Assembly (NCBI RefSeq): GCF_900116365.1
Contig: NZ_FPAG01000009.1
Span: 156,633 to 220,632, forward strand
DNA: 64,000 bases
Direction of reading: 5' to 3'
DNA from: Zhouia amylolytica
GTDB lineage: Bacteria; Bacteroidota; Bacteroidia; Flavobacteriales; Flavobacteriaceae
Part shown: in pieces, positions 45,074-55,025 of the stretch
How positions within the stretch are numbered: the first letter of the stretch is position 1
Layout: every line of letters starts with the position of its first letter
Made by a program: the position numbers and the translations under genes
The notes under the pieces: model-generated
Told to the model about the DNA's origin: nothing
The model's input: the letters and a program-made list of their open reading frames with translations, nothing else
The model's database searches: none

Positions 45074-45493
45074 ATGAACATAGACTACCTAAAAGAGCGA
45101 AACTCATTGGTGATTCATCACGATCTTACGGCTCAGTACAAAATTGTATTTATCATCTTTATTTTAAACATCATCAATGCTAGTATTAATCTATACATTC
45201 TAAAAGATAACCAATGGGGCGTATTTGAAATGTTATGGGTAACTATTGCCACTTCATCTGTTATTATGCTCATTTATTATAGTTTTTCCTTCTTTCAGAA
45301 ATCAAAAATTAATTATGTGGAGCTCAATGATATTGAGGCCTTAATAGAGTACTCCGTATTAGGAAGAAAAAAATATAGTTTACTTCTTGTCGATGGCAGC
45401 AAACGACATTTTTCTAAACTTGTTAAGGCTCATGACATGATTAAAACCAAGGAACTTTTCAAAACTATTGGTGTTAAAACAATTCTTAAATAA
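45074..45493 (+). CDS. Small membrane protein of unknown function
   Basis: 139 residues with two membrane helices (about 23-43 and 52-73) and a C-terminal soluble part ending in charged strands, a layout resembling small PH-domain-like membrane proteins. No recognised domain and no operon partner: 134 bp separate it from the next gene. A near-consensus TACATTTA lies about 60 bp upstream. Confidence 0.6.
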   Translation: MNIDYLKERNSLVIHHDLTAQYKIVFIIFILNIINASINLYILKDNQWGVFEMLWVTIATSSVIMLIYYSFSFFQKSKINYVELNDIEALIEYSVLGRKKYSLLLVDGSKRHFSKLVKAHDMIKTKELFKTIGVKTILK

Positions 45494-45627
45494 AACGCTT
45501 TTAGTAAATATTATCAGTACAACTTTCCTGGTCTAAACATAGCTTTTTTAGTTCATCTGAATAAGTTTCATTAACTTAGAGTATCTATTCAAAACTCAAA
45601 AAAAGCTGTGAATCAACCAGTTTAGTC

Positions 45628-46002
45628 ATGGAACCGACGACACCGCATGAAAAGATCAGAAAAACTATTTTATGGCTGGCGCGGATATCTGCCGCACTGG
45701 TCATTGCATTTATTTTATTTTTTCTACTTACTCATTTATCTAACCAGGGCAATACAGATAACCATGCCATTCCAACCAAAGATATCTTTGCATTTATTTT
45801 ATTTCCCGTAGGCACTTTATTAGGTCTTATTGTGTGTTTTATTCGGGAGCGAACCGGAAGTATTATTGCATTGATGAGCATGATTATCTTAATGATCATT
45901 CGACCTGACCTGGTTTCCAATCTATTATTATTAAGTCTTGCATTTATTCCCGGGGTTTTATTCCTTATCCATTCTTTATTACGCGAAGAAGCTAAATTCT
46001 AA
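45628..46002 (+). CDS. Small integral membrane protein of unknown function
   Basis: 124 residues, about four hydrophobic helices (about 12-34, 48-68, 72-88, 92-114) with short loops, an N-terminal cytoplasmic stretch and a charged end (R-E-E-A-K-F). No family recognised. It is read in the same direction as its neighbours but with gaps over 100 bp on both sides. Confidence 0.6.
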   Translation: MEPTTPHEKIRKTILWLARISAALVIAFILFFLLTHLSNQGNTDNHAIPTKDIFAFILFPVGTLLGLIVCFIRERTGSIIALMSMIILMIIRPDLVSNLLLLSLAFIPGVLFLIHSLLREEAKF

Positions 46003-46107
46003 GTTTCCTTAGCTAAAACAATTTACTCCGAATTTGTAACTAGCTGATTTTTAATGTATTTTAGTGTACTCTGAAGAGATCACTTTACCTACACAAACAT
46101 CTCGTCT

Positions 46108-46995
46108 ATGAATTCTAAAATCATATTATCCGTTATTTTTCTGTTTATTATTTATCAGGTTTCAAGTGCACAGGTCATTGATGTTCATATGCATAGTTAT
46201 ACCCAGGAAGATTATTGGGGAGTTAATGGGCATCCCTCAGGGGTAACCGCGCCTAAAACGGCTGCCGAGCACCTTAGAGAAACCATTATGCTAATGAATA
46301 AGCATAATATTAAACATGCTGTAGTCAGTGGATCTATAGCAAGTATCAAGCTTTATTCGGCGGCTGATCCAAGATTTATTCCCGGATATTCCGATGAAGA
46401 AAAACTCATACCCATAGAAACTTTTGAAGCCCTCATAAAAGACGGAACCATTAAAGTTTTTGGTGAAGTGGCAGGCATCTACTATGGCCGCAGTTTAAAC
46501 GATCCCATTTATGCTCCATATCTGGCCATTTGTGAAAAATATGATATCCCGGTAGCCTACCATACGGGTGGAGGCCCTCCAATGACCCCATACAATTGCT
46601 GTCCGAAGTTCAGAATTGCTCTGGGTGATCCATTACTCATAGAAGATGTTTTAGTCAGGTATCCGAAGTTACGTATATACCTGATGCACGGAGGTGAAGT
46701 TTTTTATGAACATGCTGTTCGGATGATGTCAATGTATAGACAACTCTATGTGGATCTCGGGGTTATGCTTTGGGTTGACCCTATAGTAAAATCATACGCT
46801 ATAGACTTATTAAAAAGAGCCAAAGCAGCCGGACTTCTTGATCGGGTTATGTTTGGCAGCGATCAGATGGTTTGGCCGGGAGCGATTAGCAAATCGATTG
46901 AATTCTTAAATAACATAGCGTTTCTTACGGCTGAAGAAAAACAGATGATACTGTACGACAATGCTAAAAGATTTTTAAAATTACCTACGGAATAG
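46108..46995 (+). CDS. Exported amidohydrolase-2 family protein
   Basis: 295 residues with a signal peptide (M-N-S-K-I-I-L ... V-S-S-A-Q). The amidohydrolase-related TIM barrel starts at once with D-V-H-M-H-S (H27, H29); other metal-site residues appear in V-A-Y-H-T-G-G-G, Y-L-M-H-G-G-E and F-G-S-D-Q-M-V-W-P. This is the family of aminocarboxymuconate-semialdehyde decarboxylase-type hydrolases and decarboxylases. Substrate not predictable. Secreted members are less common than cytoplasmic ones. Monocistronic by spacing. Confidence 0.8.
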   Translation: MNSKIILSVIFLFIIYQVSSAQVIDVHMHSYTQEDYWGVNGHPSGVTAPKTAAEHLRETIMLMNKHNIKHAVVSGSIASIKLYSAADPRFIPGYSDEEKLIPIETFEALIKDGTIKVFGEVAGIYYGRSLNDPIYAPYLAICEKYDIPVAYHTGGGPPMTPYNCCPKFRIALGDPLLIEDVLVRYPKLRIYLMHGGEVFYEHAVRMMSMYRQLYVDLGVMLWVDPIVKSYAIDLLKRAKAAGLLDRVMFGSDQMVWPGAISKSIEFLNNIAFLTAEEKQMILYDNAKRFLKLPTE

Positions 46996-47191
46996 CAATT
47001 TCTGCCAAAGTATTTATGAATAGGGTATGCTATGGGGCTTCAGATTCAGATTCACAAAAAAATAAATTCAACTACACTACAGTGATTTGCATAGTTGCGT
47101 ATCTCATTATCTATGCATAATTTAGATATAAATGTCTAATACTGAATTACCGAAGTAAGAAGCAATTAACTATAAAATTTCCAGATACAGC

Positions 47192-50167
47192 ATGCTTTCC
47201 ATTAGAAATATAAGGTCGAATAAAAAGGTTAAGAAAGCTTTGCTTGTCCTTTCTGGCCTTGTGTTATTCTTTCTTTTGGGAGTATCGATAGTCATTAACT
47301 TCATTATCACCCCCGGTAAATTAACCCCGAAAATTCTAGATATTATTAACTCAGAATTCAACACAACCACAACTATAGATCGTGCTGAATTAACATACTT
47401 TTCAAGTTTCCCGAATTTTGCCTTAAAACTATCGAACGGAACTTTATATGCCAAAGACAGTATTGCAAATGATACGCTACTTCATTTTAACACTGCCAGG
47501 TTGAAACTTAACCTTGTCGGAGTACTGCAAAAAAGTAAAAAGGCTATTAAAAAAATACAGATTCAGGAGGCAGATATAAATTTTAGTTTGGACTCTATGG
47601 GGGTTTCCAACTGGAGCAGTTTACAAAAGTTACCTCTTAAAACTTCAGATTCCTCTGGTGTTGTTGATAAACTGGACGCGCTTTACATCCCTCAGATAAC
47701 TATTGAAAAATCGCATGTTAACTATTATGACCATTCTTCCGGACTTCAGGGTCAAATTGATAATTTCAATCTGGAGATCGATCCAAGTGTACGTAGAACT
47801 GATATAGATATACGTCTTAAAAGCAATAATGATAAAATCACTGTTTATCATAATTCTCTGGGGGCATTTACAGTACCCGAAATAAGTCTTGATTCAAAGT
47901 TGAAATTTTCACCAACGGACACGCTCTTGCAAATAAAAAAAGCGGATTTAAGCATTAAGGACATAAATTTGAGGAGTGAAGGTAATATTGAGCTCTTACC
48001 ACAGAAAGAAAAGATTAGATTGGCTCTCAAAACCAAACTTACCACAAATTCATTAAAAGATTTAATGGCTTATGTGCCTGAGCAATATTTAAAGAAAAAA
48101 GGAATTCGCACCAGAGGGAAGCTCCTGATGGCCTGCGAAATTAATGGCGTATTAAGCAAAAGTGAACTTCCTGATATTACCACCGATATTGTGTTAAATA
48201 ATGGCTCTGTTTCTTTTGCCGGGTACGCTGGAGAAGTTAATGACATCCATGGTGAAATAGCTGTTGTAGTCAAACCTAAGGAACCGCTAAATTCATATGC
48301 AAGTATTAAAAACCTCCAAATAAAGGGGACCGGTATTGATATTAATGGATCTGGTAGTATCCAGCAGCTTTTAAAAAAACCAATTATAGACATCGACTTA
48401 CACAGTGCCCTGAATTTTAACACGATCTCAAAAAACTTTCCTTTAAGTGAGTCATTGATTTTACAAGGTGAAGTTACATCAGAATTATATTCAAATTTTA
48501 ATGCCACCGACCTTTTAAATTTTCAATTTAATGAGATCCCAATGAAAGGCACCCTCAGCGTTGATAAATTCTTACTTCATTCAAAAGAAGACAGTACATT
48601 AATCGAAGTGGAAAAAATTGAAGGAAGAGCTTTTAACCATGCTCAAAATATAAAGGACTGGGACGCTCTTCTTTCTGTAAAGGAACTGGGAGTTCATACC
48701 AAAGATATTCATTTTAGTATTGCCGAACTAAGTTCGGATTTTAGTCCTTCGAAAAATACTGATCTTAATAGTTACAGGGCACAAACCAAAGTACATCATC
48801 TCAAATTCAGTGCATACGATTCTATTGTTGCCTTTAGTAATAAGTCTGAAATGGCTATTGTCTATTTCCCAAAAACTGATACTGCCCCTCCCGGCATTAA
48901 CTCCATCCTAAGAGCAGATAGCTTGACCCTTTCTCAGAAGAAAGTCTTTTTAACCGTTTTAAAAGGTGAAACTGAAATGAAAATCACCCAAAGGGATTCC
49001 GTTTGGGAACCTTCAGGCACCCTTTACTTTGACAATATATATGCACATGCACCCGAGTTTCTTTATCATATTCAAACCCCAAAACAAAGTATTTCATTTA
49101 TTAATGATAACCTCAGCCTGAACCAGACTTCTATCTCTTTTGGAGATTCTAATATGGTTGTTAGTGGTGACATTTACAATACGAAGGGATTACAGACGGG
49201 TGACCTGGTATCCGCAAGTCTTCAAATAGCTTCTTCTTATATGGATGCCAATCAATTGATTGATGTTATGGCCCCGATGGACAATGGAGCCATCGTTAGT
49301 TCAGATAATAAAGTCATTATTGATACAACTTCAATAGCATACAAAAACAGAAAACGCAAATTCCGATTGCCTGAGTATTTTAAGTTTGAATTATACAATA
49401 ACATTTCCAGGTTCCAGATGGGTCAAATGCAATTAAATGGTATTACCGGAAATGTTAGTGTTGAGAAAGGTTTATTTAAAATGAAGGATATGCAGTTTAG
49501 GAATTTTGTTTCTGACCTGGATGCTGATCTGGCATTTAACACTCCAAAAAATGAAGCTGCAAATTTAGATTTTAAAGTTTATCTAAGTGAAATAGAAATG
49601 GCTCATATTAATGAAGTGGTACCTGTAATGGACTCCTTATTTCCGGCAGTTCATTCTTTTCAAGGGAAGGTGGATTTCAGAATAAAAGGAAACGTAGAAC
49701 TGAATGAAGAGTTAAAGTTCAAACTTAAAACAGTCAGAGGGGTTGCAGCAATGAAGGCTACTGATATTTTCGTAGTGAATGACCCGGCATTCAAAGATCT
49801 GGCTAATACATTTAAATTTAAACACAAGCAAAAAAACCCGATAGAAACCTTAGAGATGCAAATGGCATTTAAGGATCATGGTGTGGATATCTTACCTGCT
49901 TTGATTGAAATCGACAAATACAAACTTGTACTTGGTGGCACACAACAACATGACATGAGCTATCATTACCATATTTCCGTATTAAAATCTCCTATTCCTT
50001 TCAAGACAGGTGTAGATATTACCGGTGAAAATTTTAAAGACCATCACATCAAACTATCAAAGGCTAAGTATAAGTACTATTTTACAGATAAAGAACGTTT
50101 ACAAAAAAAGGCTGATTCTTCCATTGTGAATGAGAGGCTGGCAATTCTTAAAACATTAGATTTTTAA
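47192..50167 (+). CDS. AsmA-like inner-membrane protein
   Basis: 991 residues with one N-terminal membrane anchor (about 19-42) followed by a very long beta-strand-rich periplasmic region. The first 120 residues (I-T-P-x-K-L-T-P-K-I and L-S-N-G-T-L-Y-A-K-D) and repeated D-I-N-G-S-G-S-I/V-K-G-N-V-E-L turns fit the AsmA/TamB bridge-like family, which moves or organises lipids between membranes. No enzyme motif. It stands 20 nt before a small YdeI-like gene, so the two may share a message. Confidence 0.82.
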   Translation: MLSIRNIRSNKKVKKALLVLSGLVLFFLLGVSIVINFIITPGKLTPKILDIINSEFNTTTTIDRAELTYFSSFPNFALKLSNGTLYAKDSIANDTLLHFNTARLKLNLVGVLQKSKKAIKKIQIQEADINFSLDSMGVSNWSSLQKLPLKTSDSSGVVDKLDALYIPQITIEKSHVNYYDHSSGLQGQIDNFNLEIDPSVRRTDIDIRLKSNNDKITVYHNSLGAFTVPEISLDSKLKFSPTDTLLQIKKADLSIKDINLRSEGNIELLPQKEKIRLALKTKLTTNSLKDLMAYVPEQYLKKKGIRTRGKLLMACEINGVLSKSELPDITTDIVLNNGSVSFAGYAGEVNDIHGEIAVVVKPKEPLNSYASIKNLQIKGTGIDINGSGSIQQLLKKPIIDIDLHSALNFNTISKNFPLSESLILQGEVTSELYSNFNATDLLNFQFNEIPMKGTLSVDKFLLHSKEDSTLIEVEKIEGRAFNHAQNIKDWDALLSVKELGVHTKDIHFSIAELSSDFSPSKNTDLNSYRAQTKVHHLKFSAYDSIVAFSNKSEMAIVYFPKTDTAPPGINSILRADSLTLSQKKVFLTVLKGETEMKITQRDSVWEPSGTLYFDNIYAHAPEFLYHIQTPKQSISFINDNLSLNQTSISFGDSNMVVSGDIYNTKGLQTGDLVSASLQIASSYMDANQLIDVMAPMDNGAIVSSDNKVIIDTTSIAYKNRKRKFRLPEYFKFELYNNISRFQMGQMQLNGITGNVSVEKGLFKMKDMQFRNFVSDLDADLAFNTPKNEAANLDFKVYLSEIEMAHINEVVPVMDSLFPAVHSFQGKVDFRIKGNVELNEELKFKLKTVRGVAAMKATDIFVVNDPAFKDLANTFKFKHKQKNPIETLEMQMAFKDHGVDILPALIEIDKYKLVLGGTQQHDMSYHYHISVLKSPIPFKTGVDITGENFKDHHIKLSKAKYKYYFTDKERLQKKADSSIVNERLAILKTLDF

Positions 50168-50187
50168 AAACCAAAAAAATAGCAATT

Positions 50188-50769
50188 ATGAACCCCAAGG
50201 TGGATTTCTTTTTTAATAAGGATACAAAATGGCAAACTGCTTATGAACAATTAAGAACCCTGGTTCTGGAATGTGGTCTAACCGAGAATTTAAAATGGGG
50301 CGTTCCGTGTTACACTTATAAAAACAACAATATTGTCTTAATACATGGCTTTAAAGATTATTGTGCTCTTTTATTTCACAAGGGTGCTTTACTACAAGAC
50401 ACGGATTCCATATTAATTCAACAAACCAAAAATGTACAAGCAGCGCGACAGATCAGATTCACAGATGCCCAACAGATAGTTGACATGGAAGCTACCTTAA
50501 AGACCTACATATACGAGGCCATTGAAGTAGAAAAAGCAGGGCTTGAGGTTCGTTATAAAAAGACTTCAGAATTCGATATGCCCGAAGAATTTCAAAATAA
50601 ACTTGATGAAGACCATGCCCTGAAAATAGCATTTGAAGCATTAACACCTGGCAGGCAACGTGGTTATTTACTTCATTTTTCAAGCGCCAAACAATCTAAA
50701 ACACGTGAAGCACGTATTGAGAAAAACATTCCTAAAATAATGGATGGTAAAGGGCTAAATGACCGCTGA
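50188..50769 (+). CDS. YdeI/OmdA-type DUF1801 protein
   Basis: 193 residues. The N-terminal half (W-x-x-A-Y-E-Q-L-R-T-L-V-L ... L-K-W-G-V-P-C-Y-T-Y-K) is the DUF1801/YdhG fold, and the C-terminal half (F-E-A-L-T-P-G-R-Q-R-G-Y-L-L-H-F-S-S-A-K-Q) is the OmdA (bacteriocin-protection/OmpD-associated) domain. Cytoplasmic by composition. Function not established. It follows the AsmA-like gene closely and converges with phnA. Confidence 0.85.
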   Translation: MNPKVDFFFNKDTKWQTAYEQLRTLVLECGLTENLKWGVPCYTYKNNNIVLIHGFKDYCALLFHKGALLQDTDSILIQQTKNVQAARQIRFTDAQQIVDMEATLKTYIYEAIEVEKAGLEVRYKKTSEFDMPEEFQNKLDEDHALKIAFEALTPGRQRGYLLHFSSAKQSKTREARIEKNIPKIMDGKGLNDR

Positions 50770-50818
50770 TTTTAACTTAAAGCATTCGGCTTAACACCTG
50801 AAGGATATATTGAGGTCT

Positions 50819-51394
50819 TTATGACTTCTTTACATATTTGGTTAAAATTACAATATGCTGTCCGTCTACTTTCCCTTCAATATGTTCCGGGTTATCATGG
50901 ACCAATGATATCCTGCGAACCGCAGTACCTCTTTTGGCAGTGAAATTCGCCCCTTTAACATTCAAGTCTTTGATCAGTACAACGCTATCGCCGTCTTTTA
51001 ATTCAGCGCCATTGCTATCTTTATGCTTTGGCTTATCGGGGTCTTCTCCATCCCCCATAGCTTTAGCAATTTTTAATTCATCTTCTTCCAGATACATCAT
51101 ATCCAATAAATCTTGCGACCATCCTTCACCTCTTAACCTGTTCAGCATTCGCCAGGCCATTACTTTTACCGCCTGGTGTTCGCTCCACATACTATCGTTT
51201 AAACATCGCCAGTGATTGGCATCTATTGTATCGGAATCATTCATTTGTTCGATACATGTAGCACACGCAAGAAGACTGTCATCTATGCCCTCTGAGGTTG
51301 CAGGGGGTACGGTGTAAACACTTAATTGTTCTTTGGCTCCGCACAGTTCGCACGAAGACTGACTTCTGTCCTGTAGTGATTTTAAAACGCTCAT
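50819..51394 (-). CDS. phnA: PhnA family zinc-ribbon protein
   Basis: 191 residues. N-terminal zinc ribbon C-E-L-C-G (C15/C18) and C-A-T-C (C44/C47), then a spacer of about 60 residues and the PhnA SH3-like domain (L-K-D-G-D-S-V-V-L-I-K-D-L-N-V-K-G, about 129-191). Despite the name, PhnA-domain proteins are not reliably linked to phosphonate use, and no phn gene is near. Monocistronic. Confidence 0.88.
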   Translation of the reverse strand: MSVLKSLQDRSQSSCELCGAKEQLSVYTVPPATSEGIDDSLLACATCIEQMNDSDTIDANHWRCLNDSMWSEHQAVKVMAWRMLNRLRGEGWSQDLLDMMYLEEDELKIAKAMGDGEDPDKPKHKDSNGAELKDGDSVVLIKDLNVKGANFTAKRGTAVRRISLVHDNPEHIEGKVDGQHIVILTKYVKKS

Positions 51395-51455
51395 ATGTAT
51401 CTTGAATTGGCTGCAATATTACTGCTAATCATAACAGTTTACAAGTATTACATAT

Positions 51456-51481
51456 AAAAAGGAGGCTAGCGCCTCCTTTTT
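51456..51481 (-). terminator. Terminator of the secreted two-repeat protein gene
   Basis: An 11-bp stem AAAAAGGAGGC / GCCTCCTTTTT with a TAGC loop, 21 bp after the stop at 51503. The T-run on the minus strand is the A-run 51456-51460. Confidence 0.85.
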
Positions 51482-51502
51482 TAATTCTGATTCGGCATAA
51501 AA

Positions 51503-52330
51503 TTAATTCTTAGAAAGCTCAGGTACCGAACGATACAAGTAATCTTCGTGTTTTCCTGTAAAATATTTCCCCATCTTCTCCCCAAATTCTTTACGGGCGT
51601 CTTCGGTGGTAAAATGTGCTTCAAAGAGTTCTCCATTCCTTTCCAGAGCTGCTTGTACTCCTGCTAAATCTTTTACGACAAACACTTCTATAAAGTCGGT
51701 ACGATCAGAACCCCAGGCGTGCATATGAGGGTAAAAGCCTATAACATGTTCGTTTTTCATCACTACGTTATCGAACCATTCTTTATAAAGGTCATTAAAT
51801 TCCTTCATGGTACCATTTTCCGGAAATGCACCATGACTCACCCTTACATAAGATACTAATGATTCTTTTGCCTTTTCAGGGTCTTCAGGTTTCATATATG
51901 GAAAACTAACGTATATCTCGTCGGAGTGCGCATTCATATAATAAGAATTCCTTTTCTTAAAGTATTCCTTACGTGCATCACTATCTGGCCATGCCGCTTC
52001 AACTAATTCGTCATTTTTATCCTGTGCTTTTTCAATATTTTCCCAGGAATCATAGACTGTTACAAAAATTACCTCAGAATTATCAGGAGTAAAATAATGA
52101 GTGTAAACCCCTGCATCAACAATGAGGTCGTTTTTTTTGATTACATTTTCCAGGTACTCTTTTTCAGTGGCAATCCAATCTTCCATGGAGCCGCCATCTT
52201 TATCAAAATTCCAGTGGTTGGTAGTGACAGTAAGGTAATACTGTGAAGGTTCTTGTGCTTGGATAGTGAATGCATACAGACATAATAAACATGTCCATAA
52301 GATCAGGATCGGTTGTTTGGTTGTTTTCAT
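51503..52330 (-). CDS. Exported two-repeat protein, probable alpha/beta barrel
   Basis: 275 residues with a signal peptide (to about T-I-Q-A-Q). Two related halves of about 115 residues each: the first has Y-L-T-V-T-T ... [10 protein letters not shown] and [11 protein letters not shown], the second V-S-Y-V-R-V ... I-E-V-F-V-V-K-D and [12 protein letters not shown]. The pattern suggests duplicated ferredoxin-like (NIPSNAP/ABM) modules. No catalytic motif can be assigned. A minus-strand TATATTTG at 52436..52429 may be its promoter. Confidence 0.65.
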   Translation of the reverse strand: MKTTKQPILILWTCLLCLYAFTIQAQEPSQYYLTVTTNHWNFDKDGGSMEDWIATEKEYLENVIKKNDLIVDAGVYTHYFTPDNSEVIFVTVYDSWENIEKAQDKNDELVEAAWPDSDARKEYFKKRNSYYMNAHSDEIYVSFPYMKPEDPEKAKESLVSYVRVSHGAFPENGTMKEFNDLYKEWFDNVVMKNEHVIGFYPHMHAWGSDRTDFIEVFVVKDLAGVQAALERNGELFEAHFTTEDARKEFGEKMGKYFTGKHEDYLYRSVPELSKN

Positions 52331-52428
52331 TGTTCCAAAATTTAGTTAGTGAATAATTTCCACAGCAGTAGCTTCACCTAAATTTGGAGTATGCACTAAT
52401 TTGAGTATAGATTGTGTTAGAAGTAATA

Positions 52429-52436
52429 CAAATATA
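52429..52436 (-). promoter_or_regulatory. -7 element of the two-repeat protein gene
   Basis: TATATTTG on the minus strand matches TAnnTTTG; leader about 95 nt. No well-placed -33 element. Confidence 0.4.
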
Positions 52437-52530
52437 CAATTAATTAACATATCTTTTTGTTTTACAACTACTTATACGCTATTAATTGGCAGAACAATAG
52501 GGTTAAAATTTCGTAAGAACCCTTACTAAA

Positions 52531-53610
52531 TTAAATAATTCTTTTCCCTATATATTTGGAATTAAGCAAGGTTAAGGCTCCCATATAGTCTACCTTAAAA
52601 CTCACTAAATCACCTACTTTAAAATTGGCCTTATTTTCATCGACATCAATAACAATCATATCGGAACTGCTCCCTACTAAGCCATATTTATCGTGATCTT
52701 CATCTATAATAGTGAGGTGCTTTGGATCTACATCAAGCAAGCCGATATCTAAAATAGCCCGATAACTGGTTTCCTTATAATCCATGATTTCAAAACTTGG
52801 TTTTTCTCCGGCAACATTAACACCTACCAGGCCCGTTGGATTTTTTGGTTTTTCGATGATTTCAATAATCTCCGCCTTCAATAAAAACACATCCTGTTTC
52901 ATTTCAGGAATATTGGTGTGTTCGACAATATCATTGCCAAAATACAGGGTTTCACCAATTCTGAAATGATTGACTCCCTCAGGCACCAGTCCCTTAGTTA
53001 ACAATGGAAAACTAATCGAAGTACCAGCTGATACCCATTTTATTTTTTTATTAAACTTGGCTTCGATAAGCTGTTCATACAAGCTCATCTGGATTAATTT
53101 ATCATGGGATGGCATGATGCCATTCATACAATTCAGGTTGGCACCGAGCCCCACAACCTCAACCCCTTTCAAATTAAAAACTTTATCATAAAAATCTATA
53201 AAATCTTCACGCATGACCCCTTCTCTCAAATCGCCCATTTCTATCATGATCACAATCTGATGTCGTTTCCCTAATTTTAAGGCGCGGTCGTTAATAGCTT
53301 TAATGGTTGAGAACTGGGTATTGAAACTAATATCAGCAAACGCAAGAAGATCATCTATACTTCGTTGGGGTACCGGCTTGATATATACGGTTTCTACTGA
53401 TGGGTCTATCTCTTTAATTTTTTTCAGATTACTTAACCTGGAATCTAAAACCGTTTTTGGTTTTAACTTGAGAAGCTCTTTCAGGAATAGCTCATTACCA
53501 CACAACAATTTGGTTACCACACCCCATTCTTTCCTGTCCTTTTTAAATATTGCATCTAAATATTTAAAGTTGTGTTTTAACGATTTCGTATTAAGCTGTA
53601 AATATGCCAT
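52531..53610 (-). CDS. Alanine/ornithine racemase-type PLP enzyme
   Basis: 359 residues from the ATG at 53610, chosen because M-A-Y-L-Q-L-N-T-K-S-L-K-H-N matches the usual start; the longer frame to 53688 lies inside the symporter gene. The fold-III PLP barrel has the Schiff-base lysine in V-V-T-K-L-L-C-G-N (K34), followed by V-x-D-S-R-x-S-N-L and N-L-N-C-M-N-G. This subgroup includes ornithine racemase and differs from biosynthetic Alr. The start overlaps the end of the Na+/solute symporter gene by 20 bp, so they are co-translated. Likely role: racemising an imported amino acid. Confidence 0.85.
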   Translation of the reverse strand: MAYLQLNTKSLKHNFKYLDAIFKKDRKEWGVVTKLLCGNELFLKELLKLKPKTVLDSRLSNLKKIKEIDPSVETVYIKPVPQRSIDDLLAFADISFNTQFSTIKAINDRALKLGKRHQIVIMIEMGDLREGVMREDFIDFYDKVFNLKGVEVVGLGANLNCMNGIMPSHDKLIQMSLYEQLIEAKFNKKIKWVSAGTSISFPLLTKGLVPEGVNHFRIGETLYFGNDIVEHTNIPEMKQDVFLLKAEIIEIIEKPKNPTGLVGVNVAGEKPSFEIMDYKETSYRAILDIGLLDVDPKHLTIIDEDHDKYGLVGSSSDMIVIDVDENKANFKVGDLVSFKVDYMGALTLLNSKYIGKRII

Positions 53611-55024
53611 GGTCTCTGCTTTGCTTGGATATAAGATAGAAAATAAAAGCCGAAAGTAAAATTCCCGGAAGTATTGGATCGAACCCAAATGGTATATCGA
53701 TTTTTAAAAAAGTCAGCAATAAAGTAGATGCTCCACCAACAATCATCGACCATAGTGCTGCTTTTCCCGAGGGTTTCCTAACATAAAGCATCCCAATGAC
53801 AGGCACAAATAGCCCCGATACCATAAAGGCATAAGACATTAACATCAATTCCAACACATTTTTCATCAATGTCGCTAATAAAACCGCAACAGCGCCAATA
53901 ATTAATGTTGCGAGCTGTGAATGGCGAATATTTTTATTGTTCTGACTGTTAAGGCCCAGAATATCCGTTATAAAATTCCCGGAAGAGGCTAACAGGCAAC
54001 TATCTGCTGTAGACATAATAGCCGAAAAATAAGCTGCCAGCATGAGCCCCATTAATCCGGCAGGTAAAATATTTTTAAGTAAGAGTGGTAATCCAATTTC
54101 CGGATCCATTGCTGTTGCAGATGCAAAACCATCAGCTAAAAACATACCTTGTTCTGCTCCTACCCTTGCAAATAGGCCGAGCAGCACACCCATAAAGGCC
54201 ATGACGGGATATTCAAAAAGTCCGGCTGTGAACCAGGCTTTTTTCGCTGTCTTTTCATCTTTACATGCATAAATTCTCTGGTAGAGTGTCATTCCTATAA
54301 ACCAAATTGGTATGATCGTTACTGCCCAATTAATAAGTTGTACCCAGCTTACACTTGTCAGGCTTAAAAAACCATCGGGCAAAACCTTTACGATTGCCTC
54401 ATAACCGCCGAGCTCTACATACGAAATTGGAATGCCTATCAGAATGAGTCCTAACATTAATATCGCCCACTGAAATGTATCGGTATAAACCACCGCTTTA
54501 ATACCCCCAAAAACGGTATACACTACGGCAATAACGCCCATCATCAATACAGCTTTGTTGACTGATAATTCAGGAAAAGTACCAACAGCTAATTTAGCTC
54601 CTGCCAATAATTGCGAGGAGGTAAACCCAAGGTATCCGATAAAGGATATGATTCCTGCAAGAAGGGCCACTCTGGCTCCATATTTTCTTTTTAAGAGTTC
54701 GGGAAATGTTAGTAAGTTAAACAAATGGCCTTCACTTATGACTTTAGGAATGAGAAATACGGCACTGAGCCATGCTCCTAACAGCCCTGTAAACAACATC
54801 CATGAACCGGAGATTCCCATAAGAAAACCTAAGCCCCCCAATCCAATTGAAAATCCTCCGCCCACATCGGTAGCTACAACAGAAAGTCCAATATGCCAGC
54901 TTCCCATTTTATTACCGCCGGTATAGTAGTCTTTGGCATCTTTATTTTTGTAGTGGAAATAAAAACCAATTCCGAGAACGACTATGATGTAGACAATAAA
55001 AATTGCTATATCTATCGTACCCAT
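53591..55024 (-). CDS. Sodium:solute symporter (SSS family)
   Basis: 477 residues with about 12-13 membrane helices; family blocks include D-Y-Y-T-G-G-N-K-M-G-S-W-H-I-G, T-D-V-G-G-G-F-S-I-G and the S-A-I-M-S-T-A-D-S helix that binds Na+ in SSS transporters. Substrate unknown, but overlap with a racemase gene points to an amino acid. It follows the GNAT gene with one base between stop and start. Confidence 0.88.
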   Translation of the reverse strand: MGTIDIAIFIVYIIVVLGIGFYFHYKNKDAKDYYTGGNKMGSWHIGLSVVATDVGGGFSIGLGGLGFLMGISGSWMLFTGLLGAWLSAVFLIPKVISEGHLFNLLTFPELLKRKYGARVALLAGIISFIGYLGFTSSQLLAGAKLAVGTFPELSVNKAVLMMGVIAVVYTVFGGIKAVVYTDTFQWAILMLGLILIGIPISYVELGGYEAIVKVLPDGFLSLTSVSWVQLINWAVTIIPIWFIGMTLYQRIYACKDEKTAKKAWFTAGLFEYPVMAFMGVLLGLFARVGAEQGMFLADGFASATAMDPEIGLPLLLKNILPAGLMGLMLAAYFSAIMSTADSCLLASSGNFITDILGLNSQNNKNIRHSQLATLIIGAVAVLLATLMKNVLELMLMSYAFMVSGLFVPVIGMLYVRKPSGKAALWSMIVGGASTLLLTFLKIDIPFGFDPILPGILLSAFIFYLISKQSRDHGIFTA

Positions 55025-55025
55025 A

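Noticed and set aside
48070..48507. Antisense 145-codon ORF inside the AsmA-like gene
   Set aside because: Sense frame is continuous and well structured; the antisense frame shows no domain.
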